From Flaviflexus massiliensis (GTDB lineage: Bacteria; Actinomycetota; Actinomycetes; Actinomycetales; Actinomycetaceae), in assembly GCF_001375495.1 (NCBI RefSeq), contig NZ_LN831058.1, forward strand, positions 1,508,768-1,572,767: DNA of 64,000 bases. The letters are read 5' to 3'. The translations under genes were made by a program, and so were the position numbers. This document shows, in pieces, positions 18,817-27,183 of the stretch. Numbering within the stretch: the first letter of the stretch is position 1; the number at the start of each line of letters is the position of its first letter. The notes beneath the pieces were generated by a model, which saw nothing but the letters and a program-made list of their open reading frames with translations, was not told the origin of the DNA and made no database searches.

Positions 18817-21332
18817 TAACTGTCCTTTCGTAGGATCGCGGCAGGGAAGGTGCCCAGCAGGTCCGCGAGTTGAATCGCGCCCCCTTCGAGGCTGGTGCCG
18901 GTCAGGATCTCGGTCCACGTGCCCTCGGGCAGGACAACTGTGTGGTCACCGTAGCCGCCCGCGGCAGCAATGCCCGAATGGTGCCGTTCGGTCACGACCG
19001 CAACAGCCGGTTCACCATCGAGATTCCTCGTGTAGGCAAGCGCGTGACTGGTGGTCGTGGGAAGTGGCGCGTATCCGGATCGGGCCCCGACAAACACGTC
19101 CGGCATGTCTCTCCGCAAGCGCAGAATCGTGGACGTGAGCCACATCTTTTCCTGATCCAGGCTTGAAGTTGAGGGCTTGCCGTTCTCGGTGATCTTTTCC
19201 AGGAGCGCGGCAAGCTGATCGTAATCAACAAGCCGGCGATTATCGGGATCAACAAGAGAGTTGTGAAGGATTTCTTCACCCTGATAGTTGTCGGCGACAC
19301 CCAGCACGGTCAATTGAATTGCCTTGGTGGCGAGCAATGCGGAACGGACCGATGGCCGCGTCAGGTTGAAGAACCCCGTCATCTTTTCATTCACCACCGG
19401 GTCGGTGAGAAGGAAGCGAGCGAACATGAAGAGAGCATTTTCGGCATCTTCGTTCACGTCCGTCCACGTGGTCCACAGCTTCTGTTCCCTGGAGGCTTTC
19501 TCCAGGTATTGGACGAGGCGATCGTGTTCGATCGGACCCTTCTCTGTCCAGGTACCGAAGATTGTCTGCCACAGGAGATTCTCGGTACGACCATTGAGCG
19601 AAGAGGGACGCTGCTTCTTCGAACGCTCGCGAAGGTCGTTGACGAGCTCGCGCCACTCGGTCGAATACTGGGAGAGAACACCGATTTGGGCACGCACGTC
19701 CTCGCCACGCTTCGTATCGTGCGTGGTTCCTGCGGTCATCGTGGCCGGCCAAGACTGCATGGTGCGATGCACCCAAGCATGGAACTGGTCCGCCGAATAG
19801 GTCGGAGTGACAGCATAGGAACCGACCTCGCACGAGGAGGTGAGCAGAGTCCACCGATAGAACGCAGTGTCCTCAATTCCCTTGGCCATGACTGGTCCGC
19901 ACGTCTGCTGGAACCGCACAATGAGTTCCGCGCGTTGCGCCTCATGGGTGCGACCAGCCGAACCAATCTCCTCACCGAGGAGCAGTTCCACCACAATGTC
20001 GAGAGTTTCTTGCCGGTCCTCGTCGAGTACCTTACGGGCACGATCGGCGGCATCACGCAGTGCGCGCTCCGCAACCGGTGAGGGACGTTCACCGGGAACG
20101 ACGTAGGCACGGTACCTGTCCATCTCCAACAGCAGAGCGACAATCACTTCCCGAAAGGCACGGAACGTGTGGTCGCGTAGTCGCACGTCCGCACGGCACA
20201 GTTGGGAGAGGATATCGGCGAGCCGGTCAACCTCGGTGAAGAGAGTATCCCGGATGATCTCGGCCTTGCCGTCACGAATGATCTGGGGCAAGTTCCCGGG
20301 TGTATCTCCCGTCAGCTCCGTGAGGATTGAGCCGAGGTCAACGAGGCCGGCGGGATCGGTTTGAAGTCCCTGGATCCGCCACGCGCTGTCGTAACCGGTT
20401 GTTCCGGCGATCGGCCAGTCACTCGGCAGCTCCTCATCACCGTCCAAGATCTTCTCTGCCGCAATCCACGCGCCGCCCGTCGCCTCGGAGAGCTGACGGA
20501 AGTAGCCACGAGGGTCTGCCAACCCGTCAGGGTGGTCGATCCGGAAACCATCGATGTAGCCGTCGTTGAAGAGGGAGAGGAGGAGCGCGTGGGTGTCATG
20601 GAAAACTTGTTCGTCCTCCACACGCACTGCGGCGAGCGTGTCGACGTCGAAGAACCTGCGGTAGTTCAGTTCCTCGTTGGCAACCTTCCAGTAGGCGAGC
20701 CGGTAGTACTGACGCTCTAGAAGATCGGCAAGCGGCAGTGCCTCGGTCTGTTCGCGGACGGGGAAGACGTGATCGTAGTAGCGGATCACGTGCTGTTCGC
20801 CCAGATCCTCCAGGCCCGGAACGATCATCGTGTCGAGCGTGAGCTCGCCGTTGGCAAGAACGTTGCCGATGCGGGAGCCGAGGACCGCCATGAGTAGCCC
20901 TTCCCCATCATCCTCAATTTCGATATCGAACCAGTCGTGGTAGTCGGACTCGGGACCGTACTTGAGGACGGACCAGAGTGCCTTGTTGAGGTAGAGCGGG
21001 GTGGGGACCGCCATGTGGTTCGGGACCACGTCAACGATCACTCCCAGCCCCAGTTTATGGGCGCTGTCCGCCAGCTCCCGGAACGCCGTCTCGCCACCCA
21101 TGGGTTCCGAAATGGTCGAATGGTCCGTTACGTCGTAGCCGTGAGTGGAGCCGGGGGCGGCTTGGAGGATGGGGGAGCAGTAGATATCGGTGATCCCCAG
21201 CTCAGCCAGGTACGGAAGTGTTTTCTGTGCCTGCGCGAACGTGAAATCCGGGCCCAGCTGGAACCGGTACGTTGAGACGGGCAGTCTCCGTCCCTCGGGT
21301 GGTACGTGCGAATGGCTTGGCCTGTCGGTCAT
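18816..21332 (-). CDS. treY: TreY, maltooligosyltrehalose synthase
   Basis: An 838-residue GH13 enzyme that turns the reducing end of a maltodextrin into an alpha,alpha-1,1 linkage. The N-terminal STYRFQLGPDFTFAQA and GSTHGYDVTDH are family hallmarks; FRIDHPDGLADPRGYF holds the catalytic Asp, and the isolated FQQTCGPVMAKGIEDTAFYR segment is characteristic of TreY. Length is slightly above the usual 720–830. It overlaps glgX by 4 nt and treZ by 1 nt. With GlgX (TreX activity) and TreZ it completes the glycogen-to-trehalose route, used for osmotic and desiccation stress. Confidence 0.95.
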   Translation of the reverse strand: MTDRPSHSHVPPEGRRLPVSTYRFQLGPDFTFAQAQKTLPYLAELGITDIYCSPILQAAPGSTHGYDVTDHSTISEPMGGETAFRELADSAHKLGLGVIVDVVPNHMAVPTPLYLNKALWSVLKYGPESDYHDWFDIEIEDDGEGLLMAVLGSRIGNVLANGELTLDTMIVPGLEDLGEQHVIRYYDHVFPVREQTEALPLADLLERQYYRLAYWKVANEELNYRRFFDVDTLAAVRVEDEQVFHDTHALLLSLFNDGYIDGFRIDHPDGLADPRGYFRQLSEATGGAWIAAEKILDGDEELPSDWPIAGTTGYDSAWRIQGLQTDPAGLVDLGSILTELTGDTPGNLPQIIRDGKAEIIRDTLFTEVDRLADILSQLCRADVRLRDHTFRAFREVIVALLLEMDRYRAYVVPGERPSPVAERALRDAADRARKVLDEDRQETLDIVVELLLGEEIGSAGRTHEAQRAELIVRFQQTCGPVMAKGIEDTAFYRWTLLTSSCEVGSYAVTPTYSADQFHAWVHRTMQSWPATMTAGTTHDTKRGEDVRAQIGVLSQYSTEWRELVNDLRERSKKQRPSSLNGRTENLLWQTIFGTWTEKGPIEHDRLVQYLEKASREQKLWTTWTDVNEDAENALFMFARFLLTDPVVNEKMTGFFNLTRPSVRSALLATKAIQLTVLGVADNYQGEEILHNSLVDPDNRRLVDYDQLAALLEKITENGKPSTSSLDQEKMWLTSTILRLRRDMPDVFVGARSGYAPLPTTTSHALAYTRNLDGEPAVAVVTERHHSGIAAAGGYGDHTVVLPEGTWTEILTGTSLEGGAIQLADLLGTFPAAILRKDS

Positions 21333-23659
21333 GAGTTGTCCTCCACGTCATCAGCTTCTTGCTGGTTCTCGGCATCACCTTCTACGTCCGGTGACGCACC
21401 ATCGTGTTCTGTACGGGATTCTGCTCCATCGGTGTCTGCCTGCGGTTCTGTGGCCTCCTCAGCGGAGGCTGCGTCGTCGGCAGAGCCGGCTTCTTCGGCT
21501 GAGGCTGCCTCTTCGGCAGTGTGTGCCGCCTCGAGCTCTGCTTCGCGATCTTCAATCGTGCGGACGAGGATGACGATGGAGCGGCCTTCGACGGCCAGGA
21601 TGTTGCCGGGACCGTACTGTCGTTCCTCAACGTCATCGTGAGCCGTATTAATGACCTCGTGCCAGGTGCTACCGTATTCCTTACCGGGGATACGGAAGTC
21701 GATCGCCTGGTCGTCAGCGGAGATGAGGATGAGAAGATCGTCGTCGATGACGGGACGGCCCCGCTCATCGGGTTCGGAGATCGCCGCGCCATTCAGGTAG
21801 ATCATGACGGAACGAGCAAACGACGTATTCCAGTCTTCCTCCTGCATGCGTTCACCGCTGGGTACAAACCATTCGATCTCTCCCTGGTGAGATTCGCCGC
21901 CATGCCCCGAATCTCCTTCGATGAACCGCCTCCTGCGCAGGACCGGATGGTCCTTGCGGAAGTTGATCATCTTCTTCGTGTACTCGAGCAATTCCTCTTG
22001 GAATTCTTCGAGTTCCCAATCGACCCAGGAAATCTCGTTATCTTGGCAGTACGTATTGTTGTTGCCGTTCTGGGTGCGCCCTATTTCGTCACCGTGCGAG
22101 ATCATCGGGACACCCTGAGAGATCAGAAGCGTGGTCATGAAATTACGAATCTGGCGCATGCGAAGCGCGGAAATATTCGGATCGTCGGTTGGACCCTCAA
22201 CCCCGCAGTTCCAGGAGCGGTTGTGGGACTCGCCGTCGTTACCGCCCTCACCGTTCGCTTCGTTGTGCTTTTCGTTGTAGCTCACGAGGTCCTTCATGGT
22301 GAACCCGTCGTGCGCAGTCACGAAGTTGATGGAGGCCATGGGGCGACGTCCCGAATGTTCGTACAGGTCGGATGAGCCCGTAAGGCGAGAAGCTAGCTCA
22401 GAGAGCACGGACGGCTCACCGCGCCAGAAGTCCCTCACCGTGTCACGGTAATTGCCATTCCATTCGGTCCACAGGGGAGGGAATCCGCCCACCATGTACC
22501 CGCCCTCGCCAATATCCCAGGGTTCGGCAATGAGCTTGACCTGGGAAATGATGGGGTCCTGTTGGATGATGTCGAAGAATGTGGAGAGTCGGTCAACGGC
22601 GTGCAGCTCGCGAGCGAGCGTGGATGCCAGGTCGAAACGGAACCCGTCAACATGCATCTCCGTCACCCAATAGCGCAGCGAATCCATGATGAGCTGGAGC
22701 GAATGGGGGGAGGACATGTTGAGGGAGTTACCGGTACCGGTCGTATCGAAGTAATGCTCCTCATCGCCCGGCACCAGCCGGTAATAGGAGGCGTTGTCGA
22801 TTCCACGGAACGACAGTGTCGGACCCATGTGGTTGCCTTCGGCCGTGTGGTTGTAGACCACGTCAAGAATGACCTCGATATTGGCTTCGTGGAAGGTGCG
22901 CACCATCGACCGGAAGTCATCAACCTGACCACCCCGGTAGCCCGCTGACGAGTACGTGTTTTGGGGAGCAAAATATCCGATTGTGTTGTAACCCCAATAG
23001 TTAAACAGACCGCGCTCCTGCAGGTGCGTGTCGTTAACAAACTGGTGCACGGGCATCAGCTCAATCGCCGTTACGCCCAGCTCTGTCAGGTGGTCGATGA
23101 TCGCAGGATGTGCCAGCCCAAGGTAGGTGCCCCGTAGTTCCTCGGGAATGTCCGGGTGCTGCATCGTCATCCCCTTGACGTGCGCCTCGTATATAACCGA
23201 GTCGTGGTATTCGTGGCCGGGGGGACGATCGTGACCCCAGTCGAAGAACGGGTTAACGACGACCGAGATCATCGTGTGTCCAAGCGAATCGTCTTGATTG
23301 CGCTGGGTTGGATCATCAAATGAGTAGGAGAAGATCGCGGGATTGTTTTGGACGTGACCGTCGATCGCCTTCGCGTAAGGATCAAGGAGAAGCTTCGACG
23401 GATCGCAGCGATGCCCATTCGCGGGATCGTAAGGACCGTGTACGCGGTAACCATACAGCTGACCGGGACGCACTCCCGGCATGTAGCAATGCCACACGTG
23501 GGCGTCGACTTCCATTAGTTCGAAGCGTTCTTCGTTCTTATCATCATCGAGGAGACACAGTTCCACCCGCTCGGCGACGGAGGAGTAGATTGCGAAGTTA
23601 GTGCCGGCGCCATCGTAGGTGGCGCCAAGCGGGTACGGTTTTCCAGGCCAAATTTCCAT
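21329..23659 (-). CDS. glgX: GlgX/TreX, glycogen debranching enzyme
   Basis: A 776-residue GH13 isoamylase-type enzyme that cuts alpha-1,6 branches and supplies linear maltodextrins to TreY. Seen: EIWPGKPYPLGATYDGAG at the start, YEAHVKGMT, DVVYNHTAEGNH, DGFRFDLASTLAREL (nucleophile) and LIAEPWDIGEGGY (acid/base). The last ~70 residues are an unusual acidic tail rich in Ala, Glu and Asp. The start lies only about 35 bp from the target duplication of an IS256-family insertion, so its promoter region is interrupted. No strong ribosome site is seen before ATG 23659. Confidence 0.94.
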   Translation of the reverse strand: MEIWPGKPYPLGATYDGAGTNFAIYSSVAERVELCLLDDDKNEERFELMEVDAHVWHCYMPGVRPGQLYGYRVHGPYDPANGHRCDPSKLLLDPYAKAIDGHVQNNPAIFSYSFDDPTQRNQDDSLGHTMISVVVNPFFDWGHDRPPGHEYHDSVIYEAHVKGMTMQHPDIPEELRGTYLGLAHPAIIDHLTELGVTAIELMPVHQFVNDTHLQERGLFNYWGYNTIGYFAPQNTYSSAGYRGGQVDDFRSMVRTFHEANIEVILDVVYNHTAEGNHMGPTLSFRGIDNASYYRLVPGDEEHYFDTTGTGNSLNMSSPHSLQLIMDSLRYWVTEMHVDGFRFDLASTLARELHAVDRLSTFFDIIQQDPIISQVKLIAEPWDIGEGGYMVGGFPPLWTEWNGNYRDTVRDFWRGEPSVLSELASRLTGSSDLYEHSGRRPMASINFVTAHDGFTMKDLVSYNEKHNEANGEGGNDGESHNRSWNCGVEGPTDDPNISALRMRQIRNFMTTLLISQGVPMISHGDEIGRTQNGNNNTYCQDNEISWVDWELEEFQEELLEYTKKMINFRKDHPVLRRRRFIEGDSGHGGESHQGEIEWFVPSGERMQEEDWNTSFARSVMIYLNGAAISEPDERGRPVIDDDLLILISADDQAIDFRIPGKEYGSTWHEVINTAHDDVEERQYGPGNILAVEGRSIVILVRTIEDREAELEAAHTAEEAASAEEAGSADDAASAEEATEPQADTDGAESRTEHDGASPDVEGDAENQQEADDVEDNS

Positions 23660-23702
23660 GGCTCTAGAATCTCATGAACTGGCTCTCATTGCTGACATGT
23701 TG

Positions 23703-23731
23703 GGTCGTGTCCCTGTGAGTGGTGGAATTTC
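23703..23731. repeat. IS256 terminal inverted repeat, left
   Basis: Begins GGTCGTGTCCC and ends GAATTTC. It pairs with the right end at 21 of 29 positions without gaps. Confidence 0.88.
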
Positions 23732-23762
23732 ACTTCTTTGTGGGTGGGTCAGTAGTTGTAGT

Positions 23763-24031
23763 CTATGCGGATTTGATTCCGGGTGTGATTGCTTGTGGGG
23801 ATTGGCCCGGGAGTTTCATTGAGTTCTCGCTGAAGTATCGTCTTTCAGTGGCTTCCCATTCATCGTGTTGCTCGATTAAGACATGGCCTGTCAGTCGCAA
23901 GAGTGCTTCCGGGTTGGGGAATGTTCCCACCACGTTCGTGCGTCGCTTGATTTCTTTGTTTAAGCGCTCGAGCGGGTTTGTTGACCAGATCTGCTGCCAA
24001 TGTTGAGACGGGAACTCGGTAAAGGCGAGCA
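23763..24031 (-). pseudogene. IS256 transposase, C-terminal fragment
   Basis: About 90 codons covering the transposase C-terminus: QIWSTNPLERLNKEIKRR contains the third acidic residue (Glu) of the DDE triad, and the segment ends before the left repeat. It has been cut from the N-terminal part by the IS3 insertion and has no start of its own. Joining the two parts at the GGT duplication restores one frame (…KDDL-LAFTEF…). Confidence 0.9.
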
Positions 24032-24080
24032 GGTTGGGCTGTGTCAAGAATCTTGAACAGTCGTTAGTGTTTTTCTTCTT

Positions 24081-24923
24081 TCACGCTGCCGTGGCAGCGA
24101 GGTCTTTCTCGTGGTCTTGCCAGGTCTGGACCGGGGTGCGGTAGCCGAGAGCGGAGTGCCGACGCTGGCGGTTGTAGAAAACCTCGATATAGTCCATGAC
24201 CGCGAACCTGGCACGGGCCCGGGTGGTGAACACCTGGTGGTAGTACATCTCGTTCTTCAACGAGGCAAAGAAACTTTCCGCAACCGCATTGTCCCAGCAC
24301 ACCCCAGTCCGGCCTACCGAGGGGCGAACCTTGACCTTCTCGCAATATTTCTGAAATTCGCTCGAGGTGTACTGACTTCCTTTGTCCGCATGGAACACAG
24401 AATTCGGCGCGATGCGTCCGTGGTCGATGGCCATCCCCAACGCGTCGATCACCAGCGAGGTGCGCATGTGGGAAGCCATCTGCCAGCCCACCACCATCCG
24501 GGTGGATAGATCAATCACGGTGGCCAGGTACAGCCACCCTTCCCCGGTGCGCAGGTAGGTAATATCACCAACCAACGCGTGCCCGGGGGCGTGGGCAGCA
24601 GGATCGAAATTTCCCTCCAGCAGATCCGGAATCACCACCGGCTCCTCACCGACGATAGTGGTGCGCCGATAAGCACGTGGTTGAATCCCCGCTAACCCGA
24701 GCTCGCGCATGAGCTTGGCCACCAACCCCACCGACGCAGGGTAGCCGCGGTCGTTGAGTTCAGCGGTGATGCGCCGGCACCCGTACGTTTTGCGGTGCTC
24801 GTGGTAAATTTCCTGGATCAGGACCTTCAGCACCTCCCTACGGGCAGCCGAGGCGCTGACCTGATTCACCTGGGTACGCCAGGCATAGAAACTCGAGCGC
24901 GCCAGACCAAGTTGCGTGCACAT
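24081..24923 (-). CDS. IS3 transposase OrfB (DDE integrase domain)
   Basis: A 280-residue rve-type catalytic domain. Catalytic residues lie in VGDITYLR (Asp), HADKGSQYTS (Asp) and NAVAESFFASLKNE (Glu); the Tyr/His-rich end NRQRRHSALGYRTP is standard. The frame is open further upstream, through residues VAEKAALIEAEKDN to the slippery A7 at 25010–25016, so the working transposase is probably an OrfAB fusion made by −1 frameshifting rather than a protein starting at 24923. No defect is visible. Confidence 0.94.
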   Translation of the reverse strand: MCTQLGLARSSFYAWRTQVNQVSASAARREVLKVLIQEIYHEHRKTYGCRRITAELNDRGYPASVGLVAKLMRELGLAGIQPRAYRRTTIVGEEPVVIPDLLEGNFDPAAHAPGHALVGDITYLRTGEGWLYLATVIDLSTRMVVGWQMASHMRTSLVIDALGMAIDHGRIAPNSVFHADKGSQYTSSEFQKYCEKVKVRPSVGRTGVCWDNAVAESFFASLKNEMYYHQVFTTRARARFAVMDYIEVFYNRQRRHSALGYRTPVQTWQDHEKDLAATAA

Positions 24924-24976
24924 CCACGCGATCGGATAGTTGTCCTTCTCCGCTTCGATCAGGGCAGCCTTCTCGG

Positions 24977-25270
24977 CTACCCCTGCTCCCGGGCGAAGAA
25001 GGCCGCGGCTTTTTTTAGGAACTCATTTTCCATCCGCAGCCGCCGATTCGCCTCTTCCAACTCCGCCAGCCGTCCGTAGTCGGCCGGGGTCATCTTCTTG
25101 GCCGGCTCTGGATTATCTTCCCGATACTTCTTCACCCAGTTCCCCAACGTGCCTGCATTGATCCCGAGCTCACCGGCAACCTCCACAATCGGTCGCTCGG
25201 ACTGGATCACCAGTTGCACAGCCTCAGCTTTGAACTGCGCACTAAACTTACGCCTCGATGTTGAACCCAT
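24977..25270 (-). CDS. IS3 OrfA (DNA-binding helix-turn-helix protein)
   Basis: A 97-residue protein with a helix-turn-helix (RRKFSAQFKAEAVQLVIQ, then VAGELGINAGTLGNWVKKY) and a heptad-like leucine region (LAELEEANRRLRMENEFLKK). It binds the IS ends and multimerises. The frame ends 15 codons after the start of the slippery A7, which is the usual IS3 layout for −1 frameshifting into OrfB. Confidence 0.93.
   Translation of the reverse strand: MGSTSRRKFSAQFKAEAVQLVIQSERPIVEVAGELGINAGTLGNWVKKYREDNPEPAKKMTPADYGRLAELEEANRRLRMENEFLKKAAAFFAREQG
25010..25016 (-). other. Probable −1 frameshift site of the IS3 transposase
   Basis: On the minus strand the sequence reads CTAAAAAAAGCC. Re-reading one A moves ribosomes from OrfA (…FLKKAAAFF) into the OrfB frame (…KKSRGLL…VAEKAALIEAE), which has no stop in between. 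Downstream GC-rich DNA could provide a stimulating stem. Confidence 0.8.
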
Positions 25271-25321
25271 ACCTTTGATTCTCCCTGATCAATGACTGTC
25301 CAACATCTTTAGTACACCCCA

Positions 25322-26276
25322 GGTCATCTTTGGCTTCGTCACGAATTCGAGCCACAGTAGGGTGACTCTTGGCGAGCATGGCAACGACGTCTGTGAACTG
25401 GGCGTGCACGAGCTCTCGTTTCCCACGGGGCACAAAGATCGTCCGGATAATTGCCGCAACCATTTGGGAGGCAACCTTCGGGACCCGAGCAAGTACGTTC
25501 CGCATGAAATGTACCCGGCAACGCTGCCATGCAGCGCTCTGGAAAGCGACCTGGATCGCCCGGACCAGGCCAGCGTGTGAGTCACTGATGACTAACTGCA
25601 CCCCCGATAGGCCCCTGGCTTTGAGATCACGGCAAAACTCGGTCCAAAACGGTTCCGACTCGGTGTCCCCAACCTGGAAGCCGAGGACCTGCCTGCGTCC
25701 GTCTGCTGCGATGCCGATCGCGATCACGATCGCCTGGGAGACGACCCTGGCGCCGACTCTGGCTTTGCAATAGGTTGCGTCAACAAACACGTACGGGTAG
25801 GTGGTATCACTAAGACTGCGTCCTTGGAATTCAGCCACGTCCTGGTCGAGGTCTTGACAGATCCGTGACACTTCTGATTTAGAGATCCCACTATCTGCTC
25901 CCAGGGCGCGGACCAGATCATCAACTTTCCGGGTTGAGACACCATGGACGTAGGCTTCCATCACCACCGCGAACAATGCCTTATCAACACGCCGGTGGCG
26001 TTCCAATAGTGAGGGGAAGAATGATCCCTGGCGAAGTTTCGAGATACGTAGTTCAAGATCACCGGCAGTCGTTGAGAGGGTCCGGGGCCGGGTCCCGTTA
26101 CGCTGGGTGGCCCAGTCGTTGGAGCGTTCATAACGGCCAGCACCGATCACTGCTGTCGCTTCGGCGTTGATGAGTTCCTGGAAGGCGCGCTCGGTGAGAA
26201 GTCGAATACGTTCAGTTGTTTCAGTGAGTTCGAGTTCCTTTAAAAGCTCGATCAAGGCAGACTGGTTGAGAGCCAT
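25322..26276 (-). pseudogene. IS256 transposase, N-terminal fragment
   Basis: About 318 codons of an IS256-type mutator transposase: it begins MALNQSALIELLKELEL, has the first two catalytic Asp residues in YVFVDATYCK and LVISDSHAGL, and is cut at KDDL by the IS3 element. ATG 26276 follows AAAGGACATCCCACG; a frame extending to 26327 lacks a ribosome site. The fragment continues about 16 codons into IS3 DNA before a stop. The catalytic Glu lies in the other fragment, so neither part should be active. Confidence 0.92.
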
Positions 26277-26335
26277 CGTGGGATGTCCTTTCGTGAGTAA
26301 CTTGGTCGTTCTCACTGACCATCCCACGATGGCTC
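26270..26335 (-). promoter_or_regulatory. 16-bp perfect inverted repeat over the transposase start codon
   Basis: GAGCCATCGTGGGATG (26270–26285) and CATCCCACGATGGCTC (26320–26335) are perfect complements 34 nt apart. In a minus-strand transcript entering from outside the element, the stem would hold the transposase ATG in its 3' arm with AAAGGA at its base. A transcript starting inside the loop would lack the 5' arm and stay translatable. This is the known logic by which IS elements resist impinging transcription; applying it here is inference. Confidence 0.75.
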
Positions 26336-26366
26336 ACTCGCCGATCACGACGACACACAAGCCCCA

Positions 26367-26395
26367 GAAATTACACCACCACACGAGACGCGACC
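26367..26395. repeat. IS256 terminal inverted repeat, right
   Basis: Its complement begins GGTCGCGTCTC and ends TAATTTC, matching the left end. The 9-bp GACATGTTG follows directly. Confidence 0.88.
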
Positions 26396-26406
26396 GACAT
26401 GTTGAG

Positions 26407-26739
26407 TCACGGGCGAATAATGTTCACATTCCGAATGAAATCCAGATAAGGATTCCCGCCACCTTTCGCCCGCAACACATAGGAACTTCCGTATCTTCGT
26501 AGTGCGCATTTCGACCACGGCATGCCCCAATTCAATGGGGAAGCAGCGTCTTGCAAGAACTGAAGCCTGCCACGGAAACCGGGAAATTCGGATGTGACCC
26601 GTTGAGTAAGCGAATGCCACTCGTCAAAAAACCCGCATGGCCGAACTTCGTTCTGATGAAAGCGGGCCGACAAATCACGGAGTAAAGCATCAAAAAACCG
26701 AAACTGTCCCAACCTCAAATGGCCCATACGCCGCGCCAT
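26407..26739 (-). CDS. Hypothetical ORF between tRNA-Val and IS256
   Basis: An open frame of 110 codons (MARRMGHLRLGQFRFFDALL… to …IRNVNIIRP) fills most of the gap between the tRNA-Val terminator and the IS256 target duplication, ending 3 bp before it. No domain is recognised and no good ribosome site precedes it. The residues look protein-like, with no low-complexity bias, so it may be a genuine small gene or the remnant of one near a tRNA. Confidence is low. Confidence 0.25.
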   Translation of the reverse strand: MARRMGHLRLGQFRFFDALLRDLSARFHQNEVRPCGFFDEWHSLTQRVTSEFPGFRGRLQFLQDAASPLNWGMPWSKCALRRYGSSYVLRAKGGGNPYLDFIRNVNIIRP

Positions 26740-26802
26740 GATTCGCACCAGCCACAGTGATCGGTCCGAAGAGAGTAAAAGTAAAGGAGACGAATAGGAA
26801 GC

Positions 26803-26836
26803 AAAAGAAAAGGCCACCGTCTGAAACGGTGGCCTT
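26803..26836 (-). terminator. Rho-independent terminator of tRNA-Val(CAC)
   Basis: On the minus strand AAGGCCACCGT / ACGGTGGCCTT (11 bp, 5-nt loop) is followed by TTTTCTTTTGC, 6 bp after the tRNA 3' end. Confidence 0.92.
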
Positions 26837-26841
26837 GGTGG

Positions 26842-26913
26842 TGGGCGATACTGGGTTCGAACCAGTGACCTCCTCGGTGTGAACGAGGCGCTCTACCACT
26901 GAGCTAATCGCCC
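26842..26913 (-). tRNA. tRNA-Val (anticodon CAC)
   Basis: A 72-nt cloverleaf on the minus strand: acceptor GGGCGAT/ATCGCCC with discriminator A, D-arm TAGCTCAGTGGTAGAGC, anticodon stem CCTCG/CGAGG around TTCACAC, and T-loop TTCGAAC. No CCA is encoded. It reads GUG codons. It is near-identical in acceptor and T-arm to tRNA-Val(GAC) on the opposite strand. Confidence 0.97.
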
Positions 26914-27023
26914 GCGAGCTAAAAGCTTGCGTCTTGAAGGATATCTGATCGCTGAGGTTTGGGCCAAGTAAACATGCGGTGTCGGACAAGAAAACGAAGG
27001 TGATGCTTCCTACACTCAGCCAG

Positions 27024-27054
27024 TTGGACAACCGGAGAAGAAAATGACTATATT
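27024..27054 (+). promoter_or_regulatory. Probable promoter of the tRNA-Gly/Cys/Val cluster
   Basis: TTGGACA (27024–27030) and TATATT (27049–27054) are spaced 18–19 bp, 33 bp before the first tRNA. On the other strand TTGGCC (26962–26967) and GATATC (26940–26945) could serve tRNA-Val(CAC). Confidence 0.55.
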
Positions 27055-27086
27055 TATTGAGCACCGCCGGGAAGCCGGAAGGTATC

Positions 27087-27159
27087 GCGGATGTAGCTCA
27101 GTTGGTAGAGCATCACCTTGCCAAGGTGAGGGTCGCGGGTTCGAATCCCGTCATCCGCT
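27087..27159 (+). tRNA. tRNA-Gly (anticodon GCC)
   Basis: A 73-nt cloverleaf: acceptor GCGGATG/CATCCGC with discriminator T, anticodon loop TTGCCAA between CACC and GGTG, T-arm GCGGGTTCGAATCCCGT. It is the first tRNA of a three-gene cluster. Confidence 0.97.
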
Positions 27160-27183
27160 CCGGGAAGTCTGAAGACTTCACAC

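Larger units (their letters stand above)
24035..25321 (-). mobile_element. IS3-family insertion sequence (1287 bp)
   Basis: Terminal repeats 24035–24060 and 25296–25321 (18 of 26 matches) begin TGGG and end CCCA, and the element is flanked by the 3-bp duplication GGT at 24032–24034 and 25322–25324. It encodes OrfA and OrfB with an A7 slippery run between them. Length, TG…CA ends and the short duplication fit IS3. It appears complete and inserted into the IS256 transposase gene, so it is the younger event. Subgroup (IS3, IS51 or IS150-like) is not certain. Confidence 0.95.
23703..26395 (-). mobile_element. IS256-family insertion sequence, interrupted
   Basis: Terminal repeats of 29 bp (23703–23731 and 26367–26395) match at 21 positions. 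They are flanked by the identical 9-bp GACATGTTG at 23694–23702 and 26396–26404, the target duplication (8–9 bp is normal for IS256). Removing the inner IS3 and one copy of its 3-bp duplication leaves about 1.4 kb, the usual size. The transposase is on the minus strand, reading toward glgX. The intact duplication says this copy arrived by ordinary transposition. Confidence 0.93.

Noticed and set aside
18820-18918. N-terminal extension of TreZ
   Set aside because: The extra residues are encoded within treY in another frame, are Arg/Pro-rich, and a good ribosome site precedes ATG 18816.
23763-26327. Two independent IS256 transposase genes
   Set aside because: They are halves of one gene: joining at the 3-bp GGT duplication restores the frame, and only one pair of terminal repeats exists.
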